Positions 14,687 to 21,787 of a DNA stretch of 22,277 bases are shown here, one piece after another. Origin of the DNA: Lentisphaerota bacterium. Lineage in GTDB: Bacteria > Verrucomicrobiota > Kiritimatiellia > RFP12 > UBA1067. The stretch spans positions 1 through 22,277 of the forward strand of contig JALHET010000025.1 of the NCBI GenBank assembly GCA_022839525.1. The letters are read 5' to 3'. A program made the translations under genes and the position numbers. The stretch's first letter is position 1, and each line of letters opens with the position of its first letter. Below the pieces are notes generated by a model. It was not told where the DNA came from. It worked only from the letters and a program-made list of their open reading frames with translations, and ran no database searches.

Positions 14687-15526
14687 TCACAGCAGGCCGC
14701 GGATCTGGTTCGCTTCGCGGATCAGCGCTTCGAGTTTCCTGAAATCGTTGGCCTCTAAACAGCGCTTGATGTCCTGCACGCGCTTCAGAAAGGCGTCGAT
14801 CGCTTTCAAGACCGGTTCGCGGTTCTGCTGGAAAATGGGAACCCACATTTCGGGCGCGCTTTTGGCCAGACGCACCGTGGAGGCGAAACCGCCGCCCGCG
14901 AGACGCGGCACGGCATAGCCCGCCTTTTCTTCGCTCTGTACAGCCAGCGAAAGGGCGTAGGCCGCCACATGCGAAAGGTGCGAGACGTAAGCGGCATGCC
15001 GGTCGTGCTGCTCGGAATTCATGAACTCGAATTTAAGCCCCACGGCATGAAAGATCTCAAGCGCGGTCTTGCAGGCATCCGGAGCGCTCCACTCCAGATC
15101 GCACAGCAAGACGGTCTTGCCTTTGAAGAGTCCATCGAGCGCAGCGTCGGGGCCTGCGTTTTCCGTCCCGGCCATGGGGTGCGCCGCCACGTACCGTTCG
15201 CGGCTCGGATGCTGCCGGACGGCCTCGGCAAGCCGGAATTTGGTGGAGCCCAGGTCGATAACCGTTTGCTCGGGGCGTATAACATCCAGCACCTTGGGCA
15301 AGAGCGTCATGATCGCATCGCCGGGCACCGCAAGCAGTAAAACATCGCTCTGCCGCAACGCCCCGTCGAACGGAACGATGCGGTCGACGAGGCCGAGCTG
15401 GAGCGCGCGGTCCGCGTGTTCCCGCGATATATCCATGCCGAGCAATTCCGATGCGATTCCCGCTTTACGCAGATCCTTCGCGAAGGAGCCGCCAATGAGG
15501 CCGAGTCCGATGATGGCGATATTCAT
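14687..15526 (-). CDS. tyrA: Prephenate dehydrogenase (TyrA), short single-domain form
   Basis: This 279-residue cytoplasmic enzyme oxidatively decarboxylates prephenate (or arogenate) to the tyrosine precursor, using NAD(P). The N-terminal Rossmann motif is clear: MNIAIIGLGLIGGSFAKDL, followed by an acidic residue in LLGMDIS after beta-2. VIDLGSTK, the catalytic-region AAHPMAGTE (His) and SHLSHVAAYALS in the helical dimerisation domain follow. There is no chorismate mutase or ACT domain, so feedback control by an ACT domain is not built in. The ATG at 15526 lies 6 bases after the stop of the exported metallopeptidase gene, with only a weak Shine-Dalgarno, so translation is probably coupled. 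A strong terminator follows. Prephenate versus arogenate preference cannot be judged by eye. Confidence 0.93.
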   Translation of the reverse strand: MNIAIIGLGLIGGSFAKDLRKAGIASELLGMDISREHADRALQLGLVDRIVPFDGALRQSDVLLLAVPGDAIMTLLPKVLDVIRPEQTVIDLGSTKFRLAEAVRQHPSRERYVAAHPMAGTENAGPDAALDGLFKGKTVLLCDLEWSAPDACKTALEIFHAVGLKFEFMNSEQHDRHAAYVSHLSHVAAYALSLAVQSEEKAGYAVPRLAGGGFASTVRLAKSAPEMWVPIFQQNREPVLKAIDAFLKRVQDIKRCLEANDFRKLEALIREANQIRGLL

Positions 15527-15532
15527 AGGTCG

Positions 15533-17263
15533 TTACCGGATACAGGTTGAACGTTGCGGGGTTGGAAAAGGAAAGGCGGCTGCATAAAACATGTCGTCGT
15601 GCAGAATGTTCTTCCACCCCGCGCAAGCGAACGGGTCGTAACGGCGGGCGGCGTTGCGGCCCCGCTTCCAGAAATCGGTGAAGTCTTTTTGGAACCGGAT
15701 CATGTTAACGGTTTTGAAGGCTTCGGTCGTGGCCGCTTCAGCGTCTTTTGTTTGGGCGAGCGTTTTCAGGTAGGTGTCGAGAAGGGAGGCATACCTGTCG
15801 TGCCCTTCCGAGGGCACCCCTTTGCGCAGATAATAGATCAGCGCCCACGCGGCGGTGTAGTTGAGCGAACGCTGCTCGCCGGAACCGCTATAGAACCCGG
15901 AACGGCCGGTGCGGATCAGTTTCGGCAGGTGCCGCACAACCGTGTCGAAGTTCTGGAAGAGATGTTTGACGCGTTCGTTCTCCGGGATTTCCACGCGTCC
16001 TTTGTTGTCCACCTCCGCCGTTTCGAAAAAGCAGGCATGTCCCTCGTTGAACCATGCGGCGTTTTCTGTCATCCCGCAGGCGTAGAAAAGATACTGGTGG
16101 AACCCTTCATGCCGGATGATGTCAAGGGTCTGTCCGCGGTCTTTTTCCTGTGACAGAATGACGAGTTCGCGGCGCGTGGGAGACCAGAGACCCGCGCTCC
16201 ACCCGTACTCTTTTCCCACATATTGCTTATAGGCGTCGCGCGTCTCGTAGATGCGCACGACGCTGACATCCGTGGCGGTCTCGAAAGGCGGAATCAGTTT
16301 GGCGAAGGCGGCACGCAAAACCGGCATGGTCGCTTGAAGTTCTTTCACGAGCGCTTTTCCGGACGAGCTGCGGATATCGGAAAGGAAGATGTACTCGGGG
16401 GTTTCGGCAAACCACCAGTCCTTCATGTTGGCAATGCTTTTGCGTGCGGCCGTCCGGCTCGGATGGTCGGGGATCTCAACCGGCGGGGTTTTCACCGATG
16501 CCGGTGAGACGGCGAGCGCTTTGGGTTGAACGCCCGCTAAGGCCAAGGCTCCTGTCTGCGGAGCCGCCGCCACGTTCGCCAGAAACTGGGTCTCGAAATC
16601 TTTGCGCACTTTGGACTTCGGCGTGCCGTCGGCGATCTTGACCACCGCACAGAACCAGTCCGAGGGTGCGGACTCCCCGCCGGGCTTGCGGGTCTTGACG
16701 CGAAACGCATAGACCAAGGTGGCGGGTTCCCCGGCCGGGAAGAAGACGGCATCGGCGAGATTGAAACCCGTCCGCAGAGGCTCAGGTGTTTCCGGTGTGC
16801 AGGCGGCAAAGGCTTTGACCCAAGCGGCGAGGGCTTCGGGGCTGGCGGGGTCGAACACATTCGCGGGTTCGGCAAAAGCCTTGTCGAAATCGTCGCGGGA
16901 CACGTGTTTCCGTTGCGTGCCGATGGCCGGAAGCTGATGGGTCGGGCGCCCGAGAATCAGCACGTTGCCATCCCCGTCGCGCCATTGCCCGGCGTGCTGG
17001 GTGGCGTACCAGAGCTCGAACGGGTCGAACCGGTCACGCTTGAATGACTCCCCGCCGCGGGTGAAGGTGTGGGTGTAGGTTTTAAACTGCGGGAGCGGCT
17101 CGGGCTCGGAGTTGCCGAGCACACGGATTTTCAGTCCCAGATTCGGATAATTCCTATCGGAACGGAAAGAAGGCGCGGCATGGATGGCAGGGACACCCAG
17201 CCACGCAACAACAAGGATGGCGGCGGTCAGAACCGGACGGAGCGGTTCTCTATGGCGTGTCAT
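15533..17263 (-). CDS. Exported HExxH zinc metallopeptidase, DUF1570 / peptidase MA-like
   Basis: This 576-residue protein has a signal peptide (PVLTAAILVVAWLGVPAIHA, residues about 10-29). Residues about 30-260 are a region I cannot assign. From about 280 it resembles the DUF1570/peptidase MA fold: FLSDIRSSSGKALVKELQATMPVLRAAFAKL, VVRIYETRDAYKQYVG, then IIRHEGFHQYLF (zinc ligands His385 and His389, catalytic Glu386) and WFNEGHACFFE (Glu407 a likely third ligand). Such proteins are found in PVC bacteria; substrates are unknown. The start at 17263 has AAAGGAAG six bases upstream and is also supported by the signal peptide. It is directly upstream of tyrA (6-base gap), with no evident functional link. 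A promoter is predicted at 17352-17381. Confidence 0.8.
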   Translation of the reverse strand: MTRHREPLRPVLTAAILVVAWLGVPAIHAAPSFRSDRNYPNLGLKIRVLGNSEPEPLPQFKTYTHTFTRGGESFKRDRFDPFELWYATQHAGQWRDGDGNVLILGRPTHQLPAIGTQRKHVSRDDFDKAFAEPANVFDPASPEALAAWVKAFAACTPETPEPLRTGFNLADAVFFPAGEPATLVYAFRVKTRKPGGESAPSDWFCAVVKIADGTPKSKVRKDFETQFLANVAAAPQTGALALAGVQPKALAVSPASVKTPPVEIPDHPSRTAARKSIANMKDWWFAETPEYIFLSDIRSSSGKALVKELQATMPVLRAAFAKLIPPFETATDVSVVRIYETRDAYKQYVGKEYGWSAGLWSPTRRELVILSQEKDRGQTLDIIRHEGFHQYLFYACGMTENAAWFNEGHACFFETAEVDNKGRVEIPENERVKHLFQNFDTVVRHLPKLIRTGRSGFYSGSGEQRSLNYTAAWALIYYLRKGVPSEGHDRYASLLDTYLKTLAQTKDAEAATTEAFKTVNMIRFQKDFTDFWKRGRNAARRYDPFACAGWKNILHDDMFYAAAFPFPTPQRSTCIR

Positions 17264-17351
17264 GTCGCTTCCTTTCAGTCATCGAACCGTTTCACGGGGC
17301 GGTGGCAGTGGGGCGTGGAACCTTTGATAACATAATCGTCCTGATTGCGAA

Positions 17352-17381
17352 AGTATATCCGCGCCCCGACAGCAAGGGCAA
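17352..17381 (-). promoter_or_regulatory. Promoter for the metallopeptidase-tyrA operon
   Basis: On the minus strand TTGCCC (17376-17381) and TATACT (17352-17357) are 18 bases apart. The -10 is a good match (five of six); the -35 is moderate. The leader before the ATG at 17263 is about 80 bases. Confidence 0.5.
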
Positions 17382-17393
17382 GCCGGGAGTGCC

Positions 17394-17417
17394 GCCTGTC
17401 GGCAGGCCGCGCCTGCC
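17394..17417. repeat. Overlapping alternative hairpins between divergent promoters
   Basis: GGCAGGC (17401-17407) pairs with GCCTGCC (17411-17417) around a CGC loop; the same left arm can instead pair with GCCTG at 17394-17398. The element sits between the two divergent promoters and may be an operator or simple secondary structure. Confidence 0.35.
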
Positions 17418-17429
17418 CCGACCCCAGAC

Positions 17430-17458
17430 ATGACAAAAAGCGACGGCTTTCGTATACT
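17430..17458 (+). promoter_or_regulatory. Promoter predicting a leaderless mRNA
   Basis: ATGACA (17430-17435) and TATACT (17453-17458) are exactly 17 bases apart, each five of six consensus matches. A start seven bases after the -10 would fall on the A of the ATG at 17465. The transcript of the small exported protein would then have no leader. Confidence 0.5.
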
Positions 17459-17464
17459 GGGGAC

Positions 17465-17938
17465 ATGAAAAAACGGCTCCTCCTCGTGTCGTTTCTCCTC
17501 GCCGCCGGCGGGTTGAAGGGGAACGACTCTCCCACCGTCGATCTTTTCGCGGGGTGGGGTTGGTCGCCTTTCTGGTACGGCAGTTACCCTTACCGCTATG
17601 GGGCTGTCCCGTACGGACACCCCTACCCCGCTGTCGGCCTCGGCATTCCTCTGAACGCCTGGGGAGACCCCCGGTGTTCTCCATATGGCTATTATGGCGG
17701 CGGGCCGTTCTGGGGCTACGATTATGGCATGCGGGTCAGACTCAAGGAGCCCCGTTACCAAGCCGCCTTATCCGGAGATTTGCCGCAGACACTCCCCGGT
17801 TCCGCACCTACGGAGATTCGGGATGCGGAAACCGAGCAGAAGTGGGACCAGGTGATCGGGGCGGTTCTCGGCCTGCCAATGGTCAGCGGCACGGGCAGGG
17901 TATCCCGCGCCTCCCCGCCGCCACGGCAAGCCCCGTGA
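17465..17938 (+). CDS. Small exported Gly/Tyr/Pro-rich protein of unknown function
   Basis: This 157-residue protein begins MKKRLLLVSFLLAAGG, a signal peptide. The next stretch (about residues 30-90) is rich in Gly, Tyr, Trp and Pro (WGWSPFWYGSYPYRYG, YGYYGGGPFWGYDYG), followed by a more ordinary polar tail ending in PPPRQAP. I do not recognise a family. Such aromatic, glycine-rich mature regions occur in small envelope proteins and are likely poorly folded or surface-associated. The ATG at 17465 was chosen over an upstream in-frame ATG at 17345, because the signal peptide begins there and the promoter falls just before it. It ends 69 bases before the converging ferritin gene. No Cys-based lipobox is present. 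Confidence 0.6.
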   Translation: MKKRLLLVSFLLAAGGLKGNDSPTVDLFAGWGWSPFWYGSYPYRYGAVPYGHPYPAVGLGIPLNAWGDPRCSPYGYYGGGPFWGYDYGMRVRLKEPRYQAALSGDLPQTLPGSAPTEIRDAETEQKWDQVIGAVLGLPMVSGTGRVSRASPPPRQAP

Positions 17939-18007
17939 CCGGCTGCATGATGCCGGCCAGAGGGCGGAATCCGAGCGAGCCGGCGTCTGTCGAGCCGTTT
18001 GCTCTGC

Positions 18008-18502
18008 TTAGTCGCCTTTACGCTTGCCGAGCGTCTTGTCTGCCATATACAGGGCGCCTTTCGAGCCGGCGCTCATTTCGAGCATCCAAATGGCGTCTGC
18101 GCAGCTGGCCTCTTCCTCGACCTGCTCGTTGATGAACCAGACGAGCATGTTTTGCGAGGCGTAGTCCTTTTCGGCAATCGCCAAGGTGTTGAGTTCGTTG
18201 ATCCAGGCCGTGACCTTCTTCTCGTGCGCCAAAGCGTCCTTGAACATCTCCAGCAGGCTCTTCCATTCAGACTTCGGCGTGCCGAAGCACTCCAGCTCTA
18301 CCTTGGCGCCCTGGTCCTGCAGGTATTTTGCGAATTTAAACGCATGTTCCTGCTCCTCCCTGAACTGAATCGTGAACCAGTCCGCCGTGCCCTTGAACCC
18401 CTTGTCCATCGCGTCGTTCGCCATGGCGAGGTACAGGAACGCGGAGTAGAACTCCCGGTTGATCTGGGTGTTGATTGCCTTGGCCATCTTTTTGCTGATC
18501 AT
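18008..18502 (-). CDS. ftnA: Bacterial non-haem ferritin
   Basis: This 164-residue cytoplasmic protein stores iron as a 24-subunit shell and oxidises Fe(II) at a diiron site. All ferroxidase residues of E. coli FtnA are present at the same positions: Glu17, Glu50, His53, Glu94, Gln127 and Glu130, with Glu49, Glu126 and Glu129 for the third iron site. There is no haem-binding Met as in bacterioferritin, judged from the overall sequence. The length matches the family (about 165). The start MISKKMAKAIN is typical; GGAG lies 11 bases upstream, a rather long spacing, and the Met at residue 6 is an alternative. It is alone on its strand, with its own predicted promoter. Confidence 0.95.
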   Translation of the reverse strand: MISKKMAKAINTQINREFYSAFLYLAMANDAMDKGFKGTADWFTIQFREEQEHAFKFAKYLQDQGAKVELECFGTPKSEWKSLLEMFKDALAHEKKVTAWINELNTLAIAEKDYASQNMLVWFINEQVEEEASCADAIWMLEMSAGSKGALYMADKTLGKRKGD

Positions 18503-18580
18503 GCTTTGTCTCTCCTTTTGTCTTCCGCCGGTCCGTGAACAAACATCCGTACGTAACCACGAACACGGAAACAGGATGGC

Positions 18581-18609
18581 AGTTTATCAGGAACCGGCCA
18601 TGCCGTCAT
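18581..18609 (-). promoter_or_regulatory. ftnA: Candidate promoter for ferritin
   Basis: On the minus strand ATGACG (18604-18609) and TAAACT (18581-18586) are 17 bases apart, with TG one base before the -10, an extended -10. The leader would be about 70 bases. No convincing Fur box was found by eye in the region. Confidence 0.35.
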
Positions 18610-18748
18610 CCGGAATTTGAGTGGTTAAACGTATATGAGCGCGCCGGGACGCCACGCATGAGACGGGGGACGGGAACCTCATCGGGCACATAGCCCAACA
18701 ACAGGGTCACGGCGGCACAGGCAACATGAGGTTTTACACCCGTACTGC

Positions 18749-18782
18749 GGAGAACCCCGTCATTGAACGGAAACGGGGCTCC
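18749..18782 (-). terminator. Hairpin after the small lipoprotein gene
   Basis: GGAG-CCCCGT (18749-18760, with two bulged bases) pairs with ACGGGGCTCC (18773-18782), starting three bases after the stop of the minus-strand lipoprotein gene. No T-run follows on the minus strand; on the plus strand GTTTATTTG follows. It is probably a terminator or 3-prime end stabiliser. Confidence 0.45.
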
Positions 18783-18784
18783 GT

Positions 18785-18973
18785 TTATTTGTGCTCGAAA
18801 CTGCTGTAGAAGGGGATCATCGGATACCCGTCCCCCACTCCATCGAACGACAACAGGCCGACCGTCGTTTTTTTACCGTTCTCCACGGGCCCCGTGTGCC
18901 GTCCGATCATCGCGCAACCGGAGACCATAACCGCCATCGCCACTGCAAAAACCAACGCGCCTGCTTTATACAT
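18785..18973 (-). CDS. Small 62-residue lipoprotein, function unknown
   Basis: The protein starts MYKAGALVFAVAMAVMVSGC: a short basic start, a hydrophobic core and a lipobox MVSGC, so Cys20 should carry the lipid. The mature part is only 43 residues, with TGPVENGKKTTVGLLSFDGVGDGYPMIPFYSSFEHK. I do not recognise a family; the VGDGYPMIPFYSSFE end looks like a short conserved segment seen in small lipoproteins with similar tails, but I cannot name it. The ATG at 18973 has AAAGGA eight bases upstream; an upstream in-frame start at 19078 is rejected because it adds non-hydrophobic residues before the signal. It is divergent from the kinase gene and followed by a hairpin. Confidence 0.7.
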   Translation of the reverse strand: MYKAGALVFAVAMAVMVSGCAMIGRHTGPVENGKKTTVGLLSFDGVGDGYPMIPFYSSFEHK

Positions 18974-19017
18974 ATCCGGAGTCCTTTCAGAAAAAACCTC
19001 TCGTTTAGAGTAAGGGC

Positions 19018-19047
19018 ATTGTCGTATACCCGTGGGGGGCAAGTCAA
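19018..19047 (-). promoter_or_regulatory. Possible promoter for the small lipoprotein
   Basis: On the minus strand TTGACT (19042-19047) and GACAAT (19018-19023) are 18 bases apart. The -35 is a five-of-six match; the -10 is four of six. Confidence 0.3.
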
Positions 19048-19160
19048 GCGCCAACTCCTCGGTTTTGGGCATCGACAAAGCTCCGTTTTTTCGGCATGAT
19101 AGTATTTTTTATATGTGGAAAAACATGCTGTAGAAGACAGGTCATTTGGAGAAAGGTGTT

Positions 19161-21785
19161 ATGCAAGGAACCAGCGAAGCTCATATTCTGACGGATCCGA
19201 TCGCTTCAGCCGCATGCCCGAAGTGCGCGGCGATGTTAGATATTGAGGGTCTTCCCGCATTCACGGCGGTGCAGTGCCCGTCCTGCGAGTTCGAGTTTCA
19301 GGTGCCCGCCCGTTTCGGCAACTTTGTGCTCCTGCAGTTGTTGGGCGCCGGCGGCATGGGCGGCGTGTACCGCGCCCGGGATGAGGGACTGAACCGCGAA
19401 GTGGCCATCAAAGTGATGCTGAAAAGCCTGGGTGACGACCCGCAATTCGTGGCAACGTTCCAGCGCGAGGCGCAAGCCGCGGCAAAGTTGAACCACCCCC
19501 ACATCGCCCAGATCTATGCGTTCGGGCAGGAAAGGGGACAACCCTATATCGCGATGGAGTTGGTTTCAGGCGGCAGCCTCGACAAGATGATGTCCGCCCA
19601 AGGGCCGATGGATCCCGCGGCGGTCATCCATATCGGCAGACAAATCGCCGAAGGCCTGCGGGAGGCCGCCGATGCGGGACTCGTGCATGGCGACGTCAAG
19701 CCCGAGAACATCCTTTTCGACAACGACAAAAACGCGAAGCTGGTGGATTTCGGCCTGGCCGCAATGAGCAGCGGCCCCGGCAACGATGTGTGGGGAACGC
19801 CGTACTACATCGCGCCTGAGAAAGTCCGCAGGCAGAAGAGCGATTTCCGTTCGGACATCTACAGTCTTGGCGCCACCCTCTACCACGCGATCACCGGTGT
19901 ACCGCCGTTCGACGGCGAAGACGCCACAGCGGTGGTCAAGGCGCGTTTCGACGGGCCACCCAAAAAGATGAGCGATATCTGCGGGAAAGTCCCGGAGGAG
20001 GTCGATGCGCTCATCATGCGCATGTTGCAGGTAGAGCCGCAGACCCGTTACCCCACGTATGGATCGCTGTTGGGTGATATGCGGCGGTATCTCTCCAAGG
20101 CGGGCCCGGTCAACCTCGCGACCGCGTCAAAGAAAATCATGATCAAGGGGAAATACAAGACTACGGCCGGTATGGCTTCCATGACCGGCGATCTTGGTGA
20201 ATTGCCGCCCGGCATGGTGCCCGTGGACCAGATCGAAGAAAAACTGGAGAGCGAAGAGGCCGCCGGAAAACGCGGGTGCAAGATGGGCGCCTTGATCGTG
20301 GTCGGCATCGGCATGCTGGTGCTACTGTTGGCCGGAGGGATTTTCGGCGGGCTGCACTACACCAAAGTCAAAAAAGAAAAAGCCGAAAAAGCACTTATCG
20401 CGACAACGCAAGCGAAAGCGTACGCGTCGATCGCCAATTCACTCAACAAGGCGAAAACCATCGTCGAACGCATCCGCGCGGTTGCGCCGGAAGCACTGAC
20501 CTATGCGAAAGCCGGCGCCGACGCGGTGGTGGCGGTGCTGGGGGAGGGCGTCCGCTCAAGCATGGTGCCGCCCGAGCCCGAATACGCGCTGCCGCAGCAA
20601 CAGGCCGCAACGCCGGACGCCACAACCAACGCCGTAGCCAGCCAGACAGCGGCGGGATCCACCAACGGGGTCGCCGCAACAACCCATGCGGTGACGGCAA
20701 CGACCAACGCGGTCACCGCCGCCACCAATGCGGTTCCGAAAACCGTCACACCCTCTGCGCCCTCGAACGAGGTTCCAAAAACAGCCGCCCCCCCCACGGC
20801 TGAACAACCCCCTGCGGCGGCGGATGAGACGGCTCCGAAAGAGGGTGACGCGCATCCCGTGGTCGCCATCGTGCGCGGCATGTTCATGGACGCCTATGCG
20901 GTCAAGGCCGGCGTCCTGCTGGCGGATGCCCTGCTGGCGGAACTGGAGGCGCAGGCCAAATCCGCCGAGGCGCTGGCCAGCCCCGAAAAGGCGAACGATC
21001 TGGTGAAGCTCGCCAACGCGATGGTCGAGAAGGTCAACAGCCTTTCGTACATCAAAGAGCTTAACGATGTGCCCCGCAAGGTGTCGCAGCTCAAAAAGAC
21101 TTTGGAAAGCGTCAAGATCGATGCCGCCTCGCTGGCCGAGATGAAGAAGCTGGAGGCGGCGGAACAGGAGAAGAAGCGCAAGGCCGAGGAGGCCGCAGAG
21201 AAGAAACGCCTGGAAAAGGAGGCGCACCAGCAAATGGTGGCCGAGGAACAGGAAAAGGTGGCCGCCGCTGAACTCGAGAACATGGATGCGCTCAAAAACT
21301 TGCAGTTCCGTGAGGCCATCGGCGTGCTGAAGGTGCTCAAAGAGGAGTTGACGACGGACGAGGCGAAAGTCACGCTCGCGGTTGCGCTGGACCGTGTCAA
21401 CCGGCTCAAAGAGTTCCACGCTTTCCTGGTTGAAAAAGTGAAGGGGTTTAAGTCCGCGCGCGGCTGGGCGGTCGATGGCGCGGATCTGAAAACCCTTTCT
21501 GTGGGCGGTATCAAAATCCCCTGGGTGGACGTCTACACGAAACGCCCGGAGATCATCGGCGAATTCATTAACGAACTGGTCCGCAGCGAAAAGGCCATCC
21601 AAAGCATGAAGTTAAGCGAACGGGCAAAAGCGATGACCCATGCGGCGCTCTGCCTGAACCTGTTCTATAAAGACGTGCCGTCGGCGCAGGAACTCGCAAA
21701 GCAGCTCGCGCTCTCGGCGGCCCAGCAGTTCGACGTCGAAGCGGACACCATCAAACAGCTCCTTCCGCATTTCTTCACGGAATAG
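19161..21785 (+). CDS. Membrane-anchored Ser/Thr protein kinase with N-terminal zinc ribbon and coiled-coil tail
   Basis: This 874-residue protein carries a zinc ribbon (Cys19, Cys22, Cys39, Cys42), then a Hanks-type kinase domain (about 53-313): GAGGMGGVY, VAIK (Lys84), Glu103, HGDVKPEN (Asp178, Asn183), DFG (Asp196), GTPYYIAPE. HGD replaces HRD, so it is a non-RD kinase and probably does not need activation-loop phosphorylation. A single membrane helix follows (about 375-400), placing the kinase inside and the rest outside. Beyond it lie a Thr/Ala/Asn-Val repeat linker (about 490-560), a highly charged coiled coil (about 665-715) and an unassigned C-terminal region. PVC bacteria carry many such kinases; the ligand and targets are unknown. 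I chose the ATG at 19161 over the upstream TTG at 19146; a purine-rich AGAAAGG lies four bases before it. The stop is two bases from thrC. Confidence 0.88.
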   Translation: MQGTSEAHILTDPIASAACPKCAAMLDIEGLPAFTAVQCPSCEFEFQVPARFGNFVLLQLLGAGGMGGVYRARDEGLNREVAIKVMLKSLGDDPQFVATFQREAQAAAKLNHPHIAQIYAFGQERGQPYIAMELVSGGSLDKMMSAQGPMDPAAVIHIGRQIAEGLREAADAGLVHGDVKPENILFDNDKNAKLVDFGLAAMSSGPGNDVWGTPYYIAPEKVRRQKSDFRSDIYSLGATLYHAITGVPPFDGEDATAVVKARFDGPPKKMSDICGKVPEEVDALIMRMLQVEPQTRYPTYGSLLGDMRRYLSKAGPVNLATASKKIMIKGKYKTTAGMASMTGDLGELPPGMVPVDQIEEKLESEEAAGKRGCKMGALIVVGIGMLVLLLAGGIFGGLHYTKVKKEKAEKALIATTQAKAYASIANSLNKAKTIVERIRAVAPEALTYAKAGADAVVAVLGEGVRSSMVPPEPEYALPQQQAATPDATTNAVASQTAAGSTNGVAATTHAVTATTNAVTAATNAVPKTVTPSAPSNEVPKTAAPPTAEQPPAAADETAPKEGDAHPVVAIVRGMFMDAYAVKAGVLLADALLAELEAQAKSAEALASPEKANDLVKLANAMVEKVNSLSYIKELNDVPRKVSQLKKTLESVKIDAASLAEMKKLEAAEQEKKRKAEEAAEKKRLEKEAHQQMVAEEQEKVAAAELENMDALKNLQFREAIGVLKVLKEELTTDEAKVTLAVALDRVNRLKEFHAFLVEKVKGFKSARGWAVDGADLKTLSVGGIKIPWVDVYTKRPEIIGEFINELVRSEKAIQSMKLSERAKAMTHAALCLNLFYKDVPSAQELAKQLALSAAQQFDVEADTIKQLLPHFFTE
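20609..20759 (+). repeat. Thr-Asn-Ala-Val repeat linker in the kinase gene
   Basis: Imperfect in-frame repeats of the type TTNAV, TTHAV, TNAV are encoded here within a low-complexity Ala/Thr/Pro stretch just after the membrane helix. They likely form a flexible or glycosylatable linker outside the membrane, and may vary in number between strains. Confidence 0.5.
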
Positions 21786-21787
21786 CC

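Noticed and set aside
18503..18784. Possible hidden small gene or RNA in the ferritin-lipoprotein gap
   Set aside because: Apart from the ferritin promoter and the 3-prime hairpin, no frame with a credible start and no recognisable RNA fold was found.
18991..19013. CTCT/AGAG mini-hairpin followed by T6 upstream of the small lipoprotein
   Set aside because: The stem is only four pairs, too weak for an intrinsic terminator or attenuator.
20556..21602. 348-residue open frame opposite the kinase tail
   Set aside because: Its Leu/Phe/Arg-rich sequence is the complement of the Glu/Lys/Ala coiled coil and has no start signals.
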